Assembly: GCA_021613375.1 (NCBI GenBank)
Contig: CM038721.1
Location: 3,526,486-3,590,485 of the forward strand
Source of the DNA: Megaleporinus macrocephalus
Lineage: Eukaryota; Chordata; Actinopteri; Characiformes; Anostomidae
Direction of reading: 5' to 3'
Length of the DNA: 64,000 nucleotides
Shown here: in pieces, positions 11,251-24,342 of the stretch
How positions within the stretch are numbered: the first letter of the stretch is position 1
How the letters are laid out: every line of letters begins with the position of its first letter
The notes under the pieces: model-generated
Seen by the model: the letters and a program-made list of their open reading frames with translations, nothing else
The model's database searches: none
Told to the model about the DNA's origin: nothing
Translations under genes and position numbers: made by a program

Positions 11251-12100
11251 GAAAATCAGGATCTTCAGCTCTGCCACTTTCAGTTCTTTCAGGAAGTCCC
11301 AGCAGCGACTGTACTTTCTGAGAAGGCTGAGAAAATTTGGTATGCCAGCCAAAACTCTCAGCACCTTCTACAGGAGTATGATTGAGAGGGTTCTTACCAG
11401 CTCCATCACCGTCTTGTATGGAAACTCTACTGCTCAGGACAGAAAGGCTCTCCAGCGTGTGATCAAAACTGCACAGTCCATCTCAGGAGCATCCTTCCCC
11501 TCACTACAGAACATCTACCACACCAGGGTCACCAGGAGGGCCCACAACATAATCAGGGACAGTACACACCCCCAGCACACACTCTTCACACGTTTACCTT
11601 CAGGCAGACGTTACAGGAGTGTGAAGTCCAGGACCGATGATGACAAACAGTTTCTACTCACAGGCCATCAGGCTTGTGAACACCTTACACACTACCTCTC
11701 TAACCTCTCCTATCTGAACTGGTTTTAACTGGTCTGATTTAAACTGCACCTTACACTCACTGTACTGCTGTTTACATACAATACTGTTTACATTCGCTAC
11801 TCGCACAAACATTATTGTTTACATTTGTTACTTATAACTTGCACTTTATGGCTGCTGTTCTTCATACTTGCACATAAAAGCACATGTAACTTTATTTTTT
11901 TATTCTTTAACTATAAAAATACTTTTATTTACTTTAACTTATATTATTATACTTTGTATATTTTGTATATATTTTTTATTATTTCTTTTTTTGTTATCTT
12001 TATCTGTTGGTGAATGGAGGAACAGCAAAGTAAGAATTTCATTGTATAGTGTAACTGTCTGTTCTGCTGTACACATGACAATAAAACTCTTGAATCTTTC
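11250..12100 (+). mobile_element. L2-like LINE 3' end, plus strand
   Basis: The frame 11207-11728 gives QQRLYFLRRLRKFGMPAKTL, FYRSMIERVLTSSITVLYGN and RRAHNIIRDSTHPQHTLF, the typical C-terminal RT tail of fish L2/CR1-type elements. It is followed by an AT-rich 3' UTR ending TGACAATAAAACTCTTGAAT near 12097, the usual L2-type tail. 5' truncated. Confidence 0.82.
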
Positions 12101-12299
12101 TCCTGTCTTTTTGTCAATGCTACTGTCTCCAATTTTAATTCAAACAACACACAATTAAAACATTATTTAGGTCAATAAAAATAAATCATATAATACAGAT
12201 AATTATGCATGAATATAATTATGCATGAATATAGTATTATTGGTAAAGAAATAACGCAGAGACTCTTACTTTGTAAAATCATTCCATGTTCACCTCCTC

Positions 12300-12426
12300 A
12301 CGGTGTGGCGACCGCACGGCGCATGCGCAGAGCGGAGCTGTGCGTGAGATGCGGAACTCGCTGTCATATGACTTTTAGGTTTGTTGCTAAAATGGTGCTG
12401 ATCCGAGGCTGAAGTCTCCACAAAAG
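12300..12426 (+). promoter_or_regulatory. spg21: Candidate spg21 promoter and non-coding first exon
   Basis: A GC-rich, CpG-containing patch in an AT-rich spacer. GCGCATGCGC at 12319-12328 matches the core of the NRF1 palindrome, common in housekeeping promoters. A plausible donor, CAAAAG before GTAAAA, at 12426/12427 could end a non-coding exon that splices to the TTCTAG acceptor at 14291-14293. A tiny upstream frame (ATG at about 12391, MVLIRG) ends before the donor. No transcript evidence. Confidence 0.5.
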
Positions 12427-12631
12427 GTAAAATAAATCCGTGAAAACGCAGGAATATCAGTGTCCTTTAGTCGCTCTGGAGCAGCAGAACCTTTCAAAGC
12501 TTTTCCGCGACTGCGCTCATGTTTCAGAGAGGCTGGAATGTCGATACTTTTCCGCGCTTTTAGCAACACGCCAGGAATTCTAGTAGGAAATTGTTTAAAT
12601 TCAGGTTCAGGACTGTCAGCCTCTGCTGTTT

Positions 12632-12671
12632 GTCTTATTGTTGTTGTCGTCGTCGTCGTTGTTGTTGTTGT
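12632..12671. repeat. GTT/GTC triplet repeat
   Basis: TTGTTGTTGTCGTCGTCGTC followed by more GTT; short trinucleotide repeat. Confidence 0.85.
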
Positions 12672-12725
12672 TCTAAGATATCCAGCGTGTGTGGTGAATT
12701 TACAGAGCTGGAGTTCTTCTTATTG

Positions 12726-12834
12726 GAATTCTCCGTTCCACCTTAAACAGTGCAGCGGCTCCAGTCTGGCTTCTATGGGACGCTGTAGCGGTGTAACGTA
12801 ACTGCTGCGCCTTTTAAGGTGGAACGGAGAATTC
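12726..12834. mobile_element. Small inverted-repeat (MITE-like) element
   Basis: GAATTCTCCGTTCCACCTTA at the left recurs as its reverse complement at 12813-12834 (22-base arms), enclosing 65 bases. No coding capacity. Confidence 0.8.
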
Positions 12835-12924
12835 AATCAATCAATAAATCAATCAACCTTTATTTTATCTGGAGGGGTGACCCTCATTTTCAATGCACCC
12901 GAGCATTTACATTTTAAGGGATTG

Positions 12925-13640
12925 AAAGCAAAATGAGCAAAAATAATAATAAATAAAATACAAATTTTAAATAAACATTTAATATAGATGCATAAAATAT
13001 AATGTAAACAATTTTAGAAAAATGTAGTAAAAGAATATAAAATCAACATAAAATACATACAACAAATTAGATAATAAAAAGTTAAAATACTAATAAAAAA
13101 TATACTCATTAAAACAATCACGATAAAAAAAAAAAAAAAAAACATAAAATACATTGGGATTGAAAGCAAAATTAGCAAAAATAATAATAAATAAAATACA
13201 AATTTTAAATAAACATTTAATATAGATGCATAAAATATAATGTAAACAATTTTAGAAAAAAATAATAAAAGGATATAAAATTAACTTAAAATACATACAA
13301 CAAATAAAATAATAAAAAGTTAAAATACTAATAAAAAATACTCATTAAAACATTCACGATAAAAAATAAATAATAAAATAAACACAAAATACATTGGGAT
13401 TGAAAGCAAAATGAGCAATAATAATAATAATAATAAATAAAATACAAATTTAAAATAAACATTTAATATAGATGCATAAAATATAATGTAAACAATTTTA
13501 GAAAAAAAATAATAAAATAATATAAAATAAGCATAAAATACATACAACAAATAAGATAATAAAAGTTTAAATACTAATAAAAAATACACTCGTTAAAACA
13601 ATTACGATTAAAAAAATAAGCATAAAATAAATAAAAATAA
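12925..13640. repeat. AT-rich tandem repeat, about 240 base unit, three copies
   Basis: Three copies begin with GGGATTGAAAGCAAAAT(T)GAGC-type sequence (about 12919, 13156, 13396) and share GATGCATAAAATATAATGTA. All are A-rich. Spurious Phe/Tyr-rich frames on the minus strand come from composition. Confidence 0.85.
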
Positions 13641-14295
13641 ACAAAAAAGATAAAAAGTAAAATCCTAATAGAAAGATATACTCATTTAAAACAATCACAG
13701 GCTTTCTGATGGTGACTAGAAACTAAGAGTTTATAATGGTTTCAGCCACACGTGATCCGTCATGACCAACATGTACATGTGTGTCCTTTGTATCTGTTTT
13801 TAAATGATTAACATCCATGTTCTCCTGTAAAGGACCACTCCACTGTAATGGCTGTAAAATTTAAAGTGATTTATTACATACAGTATAAGGATACTTAAAG
13901 GAGTGGTCCACCATTTTTTTTTATTGTACAAAATTGGCCCTTTACTGCAAATAAACTAAGTAGAAAAGACATGTCGGTGTCCGAAGTGTTAAGGCTCTGT
14001 GTTACCTAGAAAGATTTTCGGTGATATAGATGCCCATTAGATTTTATCTTGTGTAGCTCCAAAACTAAAGGAGCAGACTTTGGCTTATTTATTTATGCTT
14101 AATTTTAAAACGGCTCTCCAGTTTTAGCAAATACCTGCTTTGTTTTCATGGTTTCTCTGTTTGTTTGTTTGCGGTCAGAGCTGCGGTGTCTCATACAGGA
14201 ACCTCCTCTGACCAAGAACTACCACAGAAAGTTACTGAAGGACTGAGAAGTTCAGAGTGCTTGTAACACCTACACTGTTTCTGTTTCTTCTAGAG

Positions 14296-14358
14296 ATGGA
14301 GGAGATTAGAGTGTCTCCTGACTACAACTGGTTTCGAAGCACCGTGCCCCTGAAACGA
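14296..14358 (+). CDS. spg21: spg21 coding exon 1
   Basis: 21 codons from ATG (two bases after the TTCTAG acceptor) to CGA before GTAAGG. Encodes [14 protein letters not shown] and STVPLKR. Confidence 0.95.
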
Positions 14359-15402
14359 GTAAGGTCTATGCTTGTGTTCTGTGTTCTACTAGAACTGGGT
14401 CAGGTTGCATGCGCTGATGGTTCACGTTCACGTTGGTTGTTGTCTTTGAGTTTGGGGTCCCGTGGCTGCTCCTGCAGGGCTTCTTAAGTCGTTGGGTGAT
14501 TTGCACCATGTGATAGCCTTGTGATCCAGCACCTTTAGGAATGTGACCCAGAGTGGGCCAGCGCTTGTGACACCGTGCCACGTTTGCTGCTTGTAGATTA
14601 TCGTGGATGATGACGACAGTAAAGTCTGGTCGCTGTACGACGCCGGGCCGAAGACCATCAGGTGCCCCATCATCTTCCTCCCTCCTGTGAGCGGCACGGC
14701 GGAGGTTTTCTTTCAGCAGATTTTGGCTCTCACTGGCTGGGGCTATCGGGTCATCTCGGTAAGCGCCTTAAAACGGACCATTGTTTTGGGCCCCTGTGGC
14801 TCCTTATAGAGTCTGGAACTGCATGTTACAAATTAAAAGCCCCTAAAAAGTAATAAATAGTTTTAAATGTTTTTTATGCGGTCTAGGGCTGTGTATTAGC
14901 AAGAACCTGGTGATACAATACATATTGTGATACAGCGATTCAATATAGTAATATATTGTGATTTTTCAAATCTTACTATTAAAACACACCACTATATGAA
15001 CAGGTTTATCAATGCTTACAATAGGATTGCGCCCTTGTGCTGCTTGTTAATGTTGAAGTGGAGCTGAAAATGGATTACAACATTGCCATCTAGTGGTCAG
15101 AGGTTTAAACACAACACACAATGATTCACTGTCTGCCAGGAATCTGTGTATCGATACTGTGTCAATATATATATATATCGATATATATCTATCATCCCGA
15201 TATTCCATATTTTGATATTTTCTTACACCTCTACTGTGTCAAATGGCAAAAGTTGACACGTCCTCAAGTCGCTTCTGCACATTTTATTGGACAATTAATG
15301 TTTATTTGCTTAAAGCTTAGAAAAGAAATGAAATAAAAATATGAAATGTGCCATAACATTTGCCCTGGTCACCTTTTCTGGGTTTTACCCCCTCCCCACT
15401 GT

Positions 15403-15447
<45 letters not shown>

Positions 15448-15937
15448 TCTTATATAGCTTATATGCTTTTAATCATTAGTACATAGAAGATAAAAACAGT
15501 GAACACACAAAGAATTAAGATTCCTCAATTAGGAGAAACTTCAACCTGACAATAATATAACAACTAGACATCAGAGTAGATTAAACAGAGGGAAGAGCAC
15601 AGGCGAGAGGGGGAAGAGGAAGAGGTGAGTCTTAAGATTAGGTTTAAATATGGAAAGAGAGGAGGATTGTTTGACCACAGTTGGGAGAGAGAGTTTCACA
15701 GTCGACAGTTTGTAGAGAAGGAGGAGGTTGGGCAGATAGGGAGGAGCAAGATTGTTCAGAGCTTTATCAGTAAGTAAGTAGGAGAATCTTGAATTGGATC
15801 CAGTGAAGCTGCTGGAGAACAGGTGTTGTGTGGTCATAAGCGCGAGTGTGAGTGAGTAACCGAGCAGCAGAGGTTGGAACCATCTGAAGCTTATAGTGAA
15901 AGAACACAGTTTCTACCACAGAGCGTGTGTGGGTTGT

Positions 15938-15975
<38 letters not shown>

Positions 15976-16050
15976 TCAAGGAGGACACCCACATTTCAGA
16001 CCAGGGTAGAGGAGATATCACTACATCACCAATGCTGAGAGAGAGAGAGA

Positions 16051-16091
<41 letters not shown>

Positions 16092-19000
16092 GTTTATGTA
16101 GTTTCAGAGAAAGTTAAAGGGGAACTCCACCACTTTTGAAAATTTTAGTTATTCAAAGTTAACTGATAAATGGTAAATGGCTCATTGTGGAGACTCAGAT
16201 TTCTTTACAGTGGTTGTGATGGTAACCAGGGGTCACAATGCATACTACACAGATATGGACATTTTATTTACTATAAAAACCCACCAGTGAACCTACATGA
16301 GTTTTATTTGTTGTAATAATAACGAACTATATTACGCACAACCTCCCAACCAAGGTTTTACCATCATCAGGCTTTCAAATACAAACTCACGTATAGGTTC
16401 ACTGGTGGGTTTAATAAATACATAAAATGTCTATATTCGTGTTGTAGACATGAAGACCCCTGGTTCCCCTGACCACCACTGTACAGAAACCAGAGTGTGT
16501 TTCTATACAAAGAGCTGTTTTGCATGAAACCACTTTGAATGACTTTGTTTACATCTCAACCTGAAAATGTGAAGTTGATGGAATTTCCCTTTGAATAGCA
16601 GCTGTAAGCTTAAATCCCTTCACTACATCACACGTAGGAGGTAAACTGGTGTTGACCAGACTGAGGTTCGTGCAGTAGAATCACACAAACACTGTTTGTG
16701 TACAGTGACGGTGTGTATGTGGTACAACTAAAACGAAAGTAACGCAATTTCTCCAACTGAGAACCTGACAGTGAAGATTTATTATAGCATTTCCTCAACC
16801 AGACAAACGCATTAGATACACTACCAGACAAACGCATTAGATACACTACCAGACAAACGCATTAGATACACTACCAGACAAACGCATTAGATACACTACC
16901 AGACAAACGCATTAGATACACTACCAGACAAACGCATTAGATACGCTACCAGACAAACGCATTAGATACACTACCAGACAAACGCATTAGATACACTACC
17001 AGACAAACGCATTAGATACACTACCAGACAAACGCATTAGATACACTACCAGACAAACGCATTAGATACACTACCAGACAAACGCATTAGATACACTACC
17101 AGACAAACGCATTAGATACGCTACCAGACAAACGCATTAGATACACTACTAGACAAACGCATTAGATACGCTACCAGACAAACGCATTAGATACGCTACC
17201 AGACAAACGCATTAGATACGCTACCAGACAAACGTTTTAGATACACTACCAGACAAACGTTATAGATACACTACCAGACAAACGCATTAGATACACTACC
17301 AGACAAACGTTATAGATACACTACCAGACAAACGTTTTAGACACACTACCAGACAAACGTTTTAGATACACTACCAGACAAACGTTTTAGATACACTACC
17401 AGACAAACGTTTTAGACACACTACCAGCCAAACGTTTTAGACACACTACCAGACAAACGTTTTAGATACACTACCAGACAAACGTTTTAGATACACTACC
17501 AGCCAAACGTTTTAGACACACTACCAGCCAAACGTTTTAGACACACTACCAGACAAACGTTTTAGATACACTACCAGACAAACGTTTTAGATACACTACC
17601 AGACAAACGTTTTAGATACACTACCAGTCAAACGTTTTAGACACACTACCAGACAAACGTTTTAGATACACTACCAGCCAAACGTTTTAGACACACTACC
17701 AGACAAACGTTTTAGACACACTACCAGACAAACGTTTTAGATACACTACCAGTCAAACGTTTTAGATACACTACCAGACAAACGTTTTAGATACACTACC
17801 AGACAAACGTTTTAGATACACTACCAGACAAACGCTTTAGATACACTACCAGACAAACGTTTTAGATACACTACCAGACAAACGTTTTAGATACACTACC
17901 AGACAAACGTTTTAGATACACTACCAGACAAACGTTTTAGTACACTACCAGTCAAACGTTTTAGATACACTACCAGACAAACGTTTTAGATACACTACCA
18001 GACAAACGTTTTAGTACACTACCAGACAAACGTTTTAGATACACTACCAGACAAACGTTTTAGACACACTACCAGACAAACGTTTTAGACACACTACCAG
18101 ACAAACGTTTTAGATACACTACCAGACAAACGTTTTAGATACACTACCAGACAAACGTTTTAGATACACTACCAGACAAACGTTTTAGTACACTACCAGT
18201 CAAACGTTTTAGATACACTACCAGACAAACGTTTTAGATACACTACCAGACAAACGTTTTAGAGACACTACCAGACAAACGTTTTAGAGACACTACCAGA
18301 CAAACGTTTTAGACACACTACCAGACAAACGTTTTAGATACACTACCAGACAAACGTTTTAGATACACTACCAGACAAACGTTTTAGACACACTACCAGA
18401 CAAACGTTTTAGACACACTACCAGACAAACGTTTTAGACACACTACCAGTCAAACGTTTTAGATACACTACCAGTCAAACGTTTTAGATACACTACCAAA
18501 CGTTTTAGATACACTACCAGTCAAACGTTTTAGATACACTACCAGACAAACGTTTTAGATACACTACCAGACAAACGCTTTAGATACACTACCAGACAAA
18601 CGTTTTAGACACACTACCAGACAAACGTTTTAGACACACTACCAGTCAAACGTTTTAGATACACTACCAGACAAACGTTTTAGATACACTACCAGACAAA
18701 CGTTATAGATACACTACCAGTCAAACGTTTTAGATACACTACCAGACAAACGTTTTAGATACACTACCAGACAAACGCTTTAGATACACTACCAGTCAAA
18801 CGTTTTAGATACACTACCAGACAAACGTTTTTAGATACACTACCAGACCAAACGTTTTAGATTCACTACCAGACAAACGTTTTAGATTCACTACCAGTCA
18901 AACGTTTTAGATACACTACCAGACAAACGTTATAGATACACTACCAGTCAAACGTTTTAGATACACTACCAGACAAACGTTTTAGATACACTACCAGACA

Positions 19001-21574
19001 AACGTTTTAGATACACTACCAGACAAACGTTTTAGATACACTACCAGACAAACGTCTAATTTGTTAACTCTGTCTCTCCTGTAGGTCCAGTATCCTGTCT
19101 ATTGGGACCTGTTTGAGTTTTGTGATGGATTTAGGAAACTTCTAGACCACTTGCAGCTGGACAAGGTCTGGCAGATTAGCTCCTCTGTAAGGAGTAATGT
19201 TCTAACAGTAACAGTAAGTACACTAACTCCTCGTCTCTGTCACTAGGTGCACTTATTTGGTGCGTCTCTTGGAGGATTTCTGGCTCAGAAATTTGCGGAG
19301 GTGACGCACAAATCTCCTCGAGTGCACTCGCTCATCCTGTGCAATTCATTCAGCGACACGTCCATTTTCAACCAAACGTGGACGGCAAACAGGTACGAGG
19401 TCACATGTGATGACTTTAACTAGGGATGCACGATGAGTCATATCTGTGTGGGACGATAATAGATTACTAATAGTGATAATTAGAATGTTATTAATTGGGA
19501 TAGGATATTAGAATATTGCAGACATACATCGATCAGACGATTTGTGGTGGGTCAATCTCAGCACTGCAGTCATACTAACGCACTGGTGGTGTGTTAATTA
19601 GTGTGTGTTGTGCTGGTGTGAGTGGATCAGACACAGCAGTCCTGCTGCTGGAGTGTTTAAACACTGTGTCCACTCACTGTCCACTCTATTAGACACTCCT
19701 ACTACTTGCTGGTCCACCTTGTAGATGTAAAGTCAGAGACAGTAGCTCATCTGCTGCTGCACAGTTTGTGTTCCTCTAGTTCTTCATCAGTGGACACAGG
19801 ACGCCGCCCACAGGACACTGCTGTCTGGATAGTTTTGGTTGGTGGACGATTCTCAGTCCAGCAGTAGTAGCACTGCTGTGTCTGATCCACTCACACCAGC
19901 ACAACACACACTAACTAACACACCACCACCATGTCAGTGTCACTGCAGTGCTGAGAATGACCCACCTCCCTAATAGTATCTGCTCTGTGGTGGTCCTGTG
20001 GGGGTCCTGATTATTGAAGAACAGAGACAGAGAATCAGATGAACTACAGTCTGTAAGTGGAGCTCCGGTATGGTCAGTGGAGCTGATACAGTGGACAGTG
20101 AGTGGAGATAGAAGGAGGAGGTTTTGATGTTATGACTGATCAGTGTCCGATTGCACTGCATCTGTATCAACACAAGCTTCTTTTCATGGAAAACCTTAAA
20201 GGTCCTCACGTTCTGATGTTCTTTGTTTTTAGTTTCTGGCTGATGCCAGCCTTCATGCTGAAGAAGATTGTTCTCGGTAACTTTGCCAAAGGACCTGTCG
20301 ATCCCAAAATGGCAGACGCTATTGACTTCATGGTGGACAGAGTGAGTATTTTACGGTTCTAGATGTTTGTTCTAGTTGTTCACTTTTCAGGGGAAACATC
20401 AGAAGCTCAAATGGATATACCAGTGATGAGGCTTTGTGGAGATGGGGAGCCAGAGCATCATCTAAGGTCTGAGACAGCAGTCAAGCGTACTAACTGATGA
20501 TGACAGTGATAGATAGTCTGTTGATCCCAGAGGGACATTAAAGATCTCTGTATTTAACTCATCTGTGCAGTGAAACACTCACATATACACACACACTAGT
20601 GAACACATACACTAGGGGGCAGTAAAACACTCACATATACACACACACTAGTGAACACATACACTAGGGGGCAGTAAAACACTCACATATACACACACAC
20701 TAATGAACAGATACACTAGGGGGCAGTGAAACACTCACATATATACACACACACACTAGTGAACACATACACTAGGGGGCAGTGAAACACTCACATATAC
20801 ACACACACTAGTGAACACATACACTAGGGGGCAGTAAAACACTCACATATACACACACACTAATGAACAGATACACTAGGGGGCAGTGAAACACTCACAT
20901 ATACACACACACTAGTGAACACATACGCTAGGGGGCAGTGAAACGCTCACATATACACACACACTAGTGAACACATACACTAGGGGGCAGTGAAACGCTC
21001 ACATATACACACACACTAGTGAACACATACGCTAGGGGGCAGTGAAACGCTCACATATACACACACACTAGTGAACACATACACTAGGGGGCAGTGAAAC
21101 ACTCACATATACACTAGGGGGCAGTAAAACACTCACATATACACATACACTAGGGGGCAGTGAAACACTCACATATACACACACACTAGTGAAAACTGGT
21201 CATGTGAAACAGAATAATATTTTTAACAGAATTAACAATAAATAAACAAAGTAAATCAAACAAATATCATTACATTTAAATTTGAAACTAAAAAAGCTAA
21301 TTAAATATATGTAGTCAAAACTGCAATCATTAAACACAAAAAACTGCAATCATTAAATGTAAAAAACTATTTTTTTTGTTTTGACAGTGTTTGAATTTTG
21401 TATATAAATAATTTAATGAAACAACTTGCGTGCAAAACAGTAAAGAATCATATCGATATGAGACGATAATTGATTACTATGTGTCTATATTTCAAACCGA
21501 TATTTGATGTCACATTCATCGTAAACCCCTGTTGGTGCCCTGTTGATATCTCTATCTATCTATCTATCTATCTA

Positions 21575-21655
<81 letters not shown>

Positions 21656-24257
21656 CATTTCTCCTAAATTCTCTCATTTATATGTAAAGTAGGTGGTCCT
21701 AAACAATATTTGCATAAGCAATCACAGGGTAGATCTGGCTTTTGCCGCCTACATGGCAAAAAAAATAACCGTGTGTTTAGTTTATCACCTCTTTCTCTGT
21801 TTTAAGTAAGAGAAACTTATTAAGCCAAACTACAACAAAACCTGCAAAACTGACCAATCAGGCTGGCTCATCTGCCGTCAGTCTGTTCTTTGTGTGTTAC
21901 TCTGTGTTTGCTGGGACTTTAAAGGTGAACAGATCTTATATTTTGGGTGAAGGAACCTCTGTTCTCAGGCCTGGAAGCAAATTTGGCTCATTCCTCACTG
22001 ACTGGCTAACAAAGTGCTGTCTTTGTGTTTGTGTTTCAGCTGGAGAGCCTGAACCAGAGTGAACTGGCCTCCAGGCTCACGCTGAACTGCCAGAACTCCT
22101 ACGTCGAGCCTCACAAAATAAAGGACGTGGCAGTCACCATTATGGATGTACGTTTATTACCGCTGAATATGTTAACGTCCTCATTGTGTTTTATCGATTA
22201 CACATAAACGTCCATATAAAAACACACATCTCCATAATCGATTTTTATTTTTCTGTATCATTTGAATGCAGCAGCGAAAGTTTACACAGTGTGGAAATTT
22301 CATGATGATTGGACCAATAGAAATGCTCCAAAATAGCCTGGAAAGAATTCTGGTTCTATTGACTTACATTGAAAGTGAAGAGAGTTTTTGTCCTCTCCTG
22401 TAAATCTTCATTTTGAAGATCCTTGTATTTCTTTGGACAGTGCTGATTTGTTGTTTCATGTCTTTTTATTCTTTCTTTTTTTGGCTCAGGTGTTTGATCA
22501 GAGCGCTCTTTCAAATGAGGCAAAGGAGGAAATGTATAAGCTGTACCCCAACGCTAGACGGGCGCACCTTAAAACCGGCGGAAACTTCCCGTATCTTTGC
22601 AGAAGCGCCGAAGTGAACCTTTACATCCAAGTGAGTTTGGTTACCATTTTTATTGGACAGCGATGATAACAGAACTGTTAAATGTAAAACCTTCAGTTTA
22701 TACATATTGTTATAACCAAATTCCCACCAACTTAATGTCCCACACTGGGGCTGAATCTCAATCCCCTCTCTGCTCCCTACATAGTGCACTAGCTAGGAAT
22801 TTAAATACTGGCTCCTGCAGCCCAACAGCACATAGTGTAGCTACAAATAGACATTCAGGACACATCCAAAATCCACACATAGTGCACTGTTTATCTGTAG
22901 AAGCTAGAATTCGAGAAGTGCACTATGTAGGGAGAACAGAGCTGTTTGGAACTCAGCCTGGGTTTGATGCTACTTTTGATTGGAACAAGTGTGTATGACG
23001 TTCACGTGACGGTGTTTAGACGTTTATATTGCAGTTTTACAGTCAATCATATCATAAGTACTTTAACTCAGGACTGTGATATCAACAATGGAGCTGTTTG
23101 GCATAGATTAGCTTCCTGTTAGCCTGTTAGCTACCTGACTAGATAGGCCTAGGCGATAAAACGATAACGATTATTACCGCGTAATGACGTTTCCTCGATA
23201 GAACTATAAGACGTAGTCAATAGAAAGTCAATAGAATTGAGTTCCGTCCACGTTTTGAGAGACATCACGAATAGCCAATGAGAACGAGAATAGCGTCGCC
23301 CTCAAACCAATCAGGTGGAGTTGCAGATATTTCATGTTTGGTTGAAGCTCACAGCGCAGAGTGTAGGAGTAGCAGCAGCTTAACCCACGTGTTAGTAATC
23401 TGGTTACTGCAGGCGTCACAGTCGAGCAGAGAGAATAAAATAAGAGAAAATAACAGAAAACATTAACGTGAGCAACACATTAACACCATTCCAGAAGAAC
23501 ACCCCTCAGTGGACACAGTCCAAAGCTCTGGGGGGCTCAGAAGCATGACTATAACGCATGGCCATCCTAGACTTGATCTATTAAACACTACCTTAAACGC
23601 ACGTGATCTAAAAGTCTACACTCTGACTCGATACATTGATAAATCCACGCTTTCAGTAGGTGCACCAATGCATGTTATGCTAATCGGCGTAATTTGGTAA
23701 TCGATAAAGATAAATATGTATATTGTAGGAGTTCGAGTAAGAACGCTGAGGCAAAGTTAACTTTATGCCCAGAGTGAAGCATGGGGGTGGATCAGTGATA
23801 GTTTAGGCCCAATACTTGTGCTAGATGGGCGTCACTGCCAAGGACTACCGAACCATTCTGGAGGACCATGTGCATCCAATGGTTCAAACATTGTATCCTG
23901 AAGGCGGTGCCGTGTATCAGGATGATGATGCACCAATACACACAGCAAGACTGGAGAAAGATGGTTTGATGAACATGAAAGTGAAGTTGAACATCTCCCA
24001 TGGTCTGCACAGTCACCAGATCTAAATATTATTGATCCACTTTGGGGTGTTTTGGAGAAGAGAGTCAGGAAACGTTTTCCTCCACCAGCATCACGTAGTG
24101 ACCTGAACACTGTCCTGCAAGAAGAATGTCTTAAAATTCCTCTGACCACTGAGCAGGACTTGTATATGTCATTCCCAAAACCAACTGATGCTGTATTGGC
24201 CTCAAAAGGAGGCCCTACACCATACTTTTTTATGTTTTAGTTTCATTGTCCAACCCC

Positions 24258-24342
<85 letters not shown>

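Noticed and set aside
13320..13589. Phe/Tyr-rich 89-codon minus frame as a membrane peptide
   Set aside because: Direct translation of an A-rich tandem repeat; composition explains it.
16795..19056. CRISPR-like array (regular short direct repeats)
   Set aside because: Units are contiguous with no unique spacers, and the host is a vertebrate nuclear genome.
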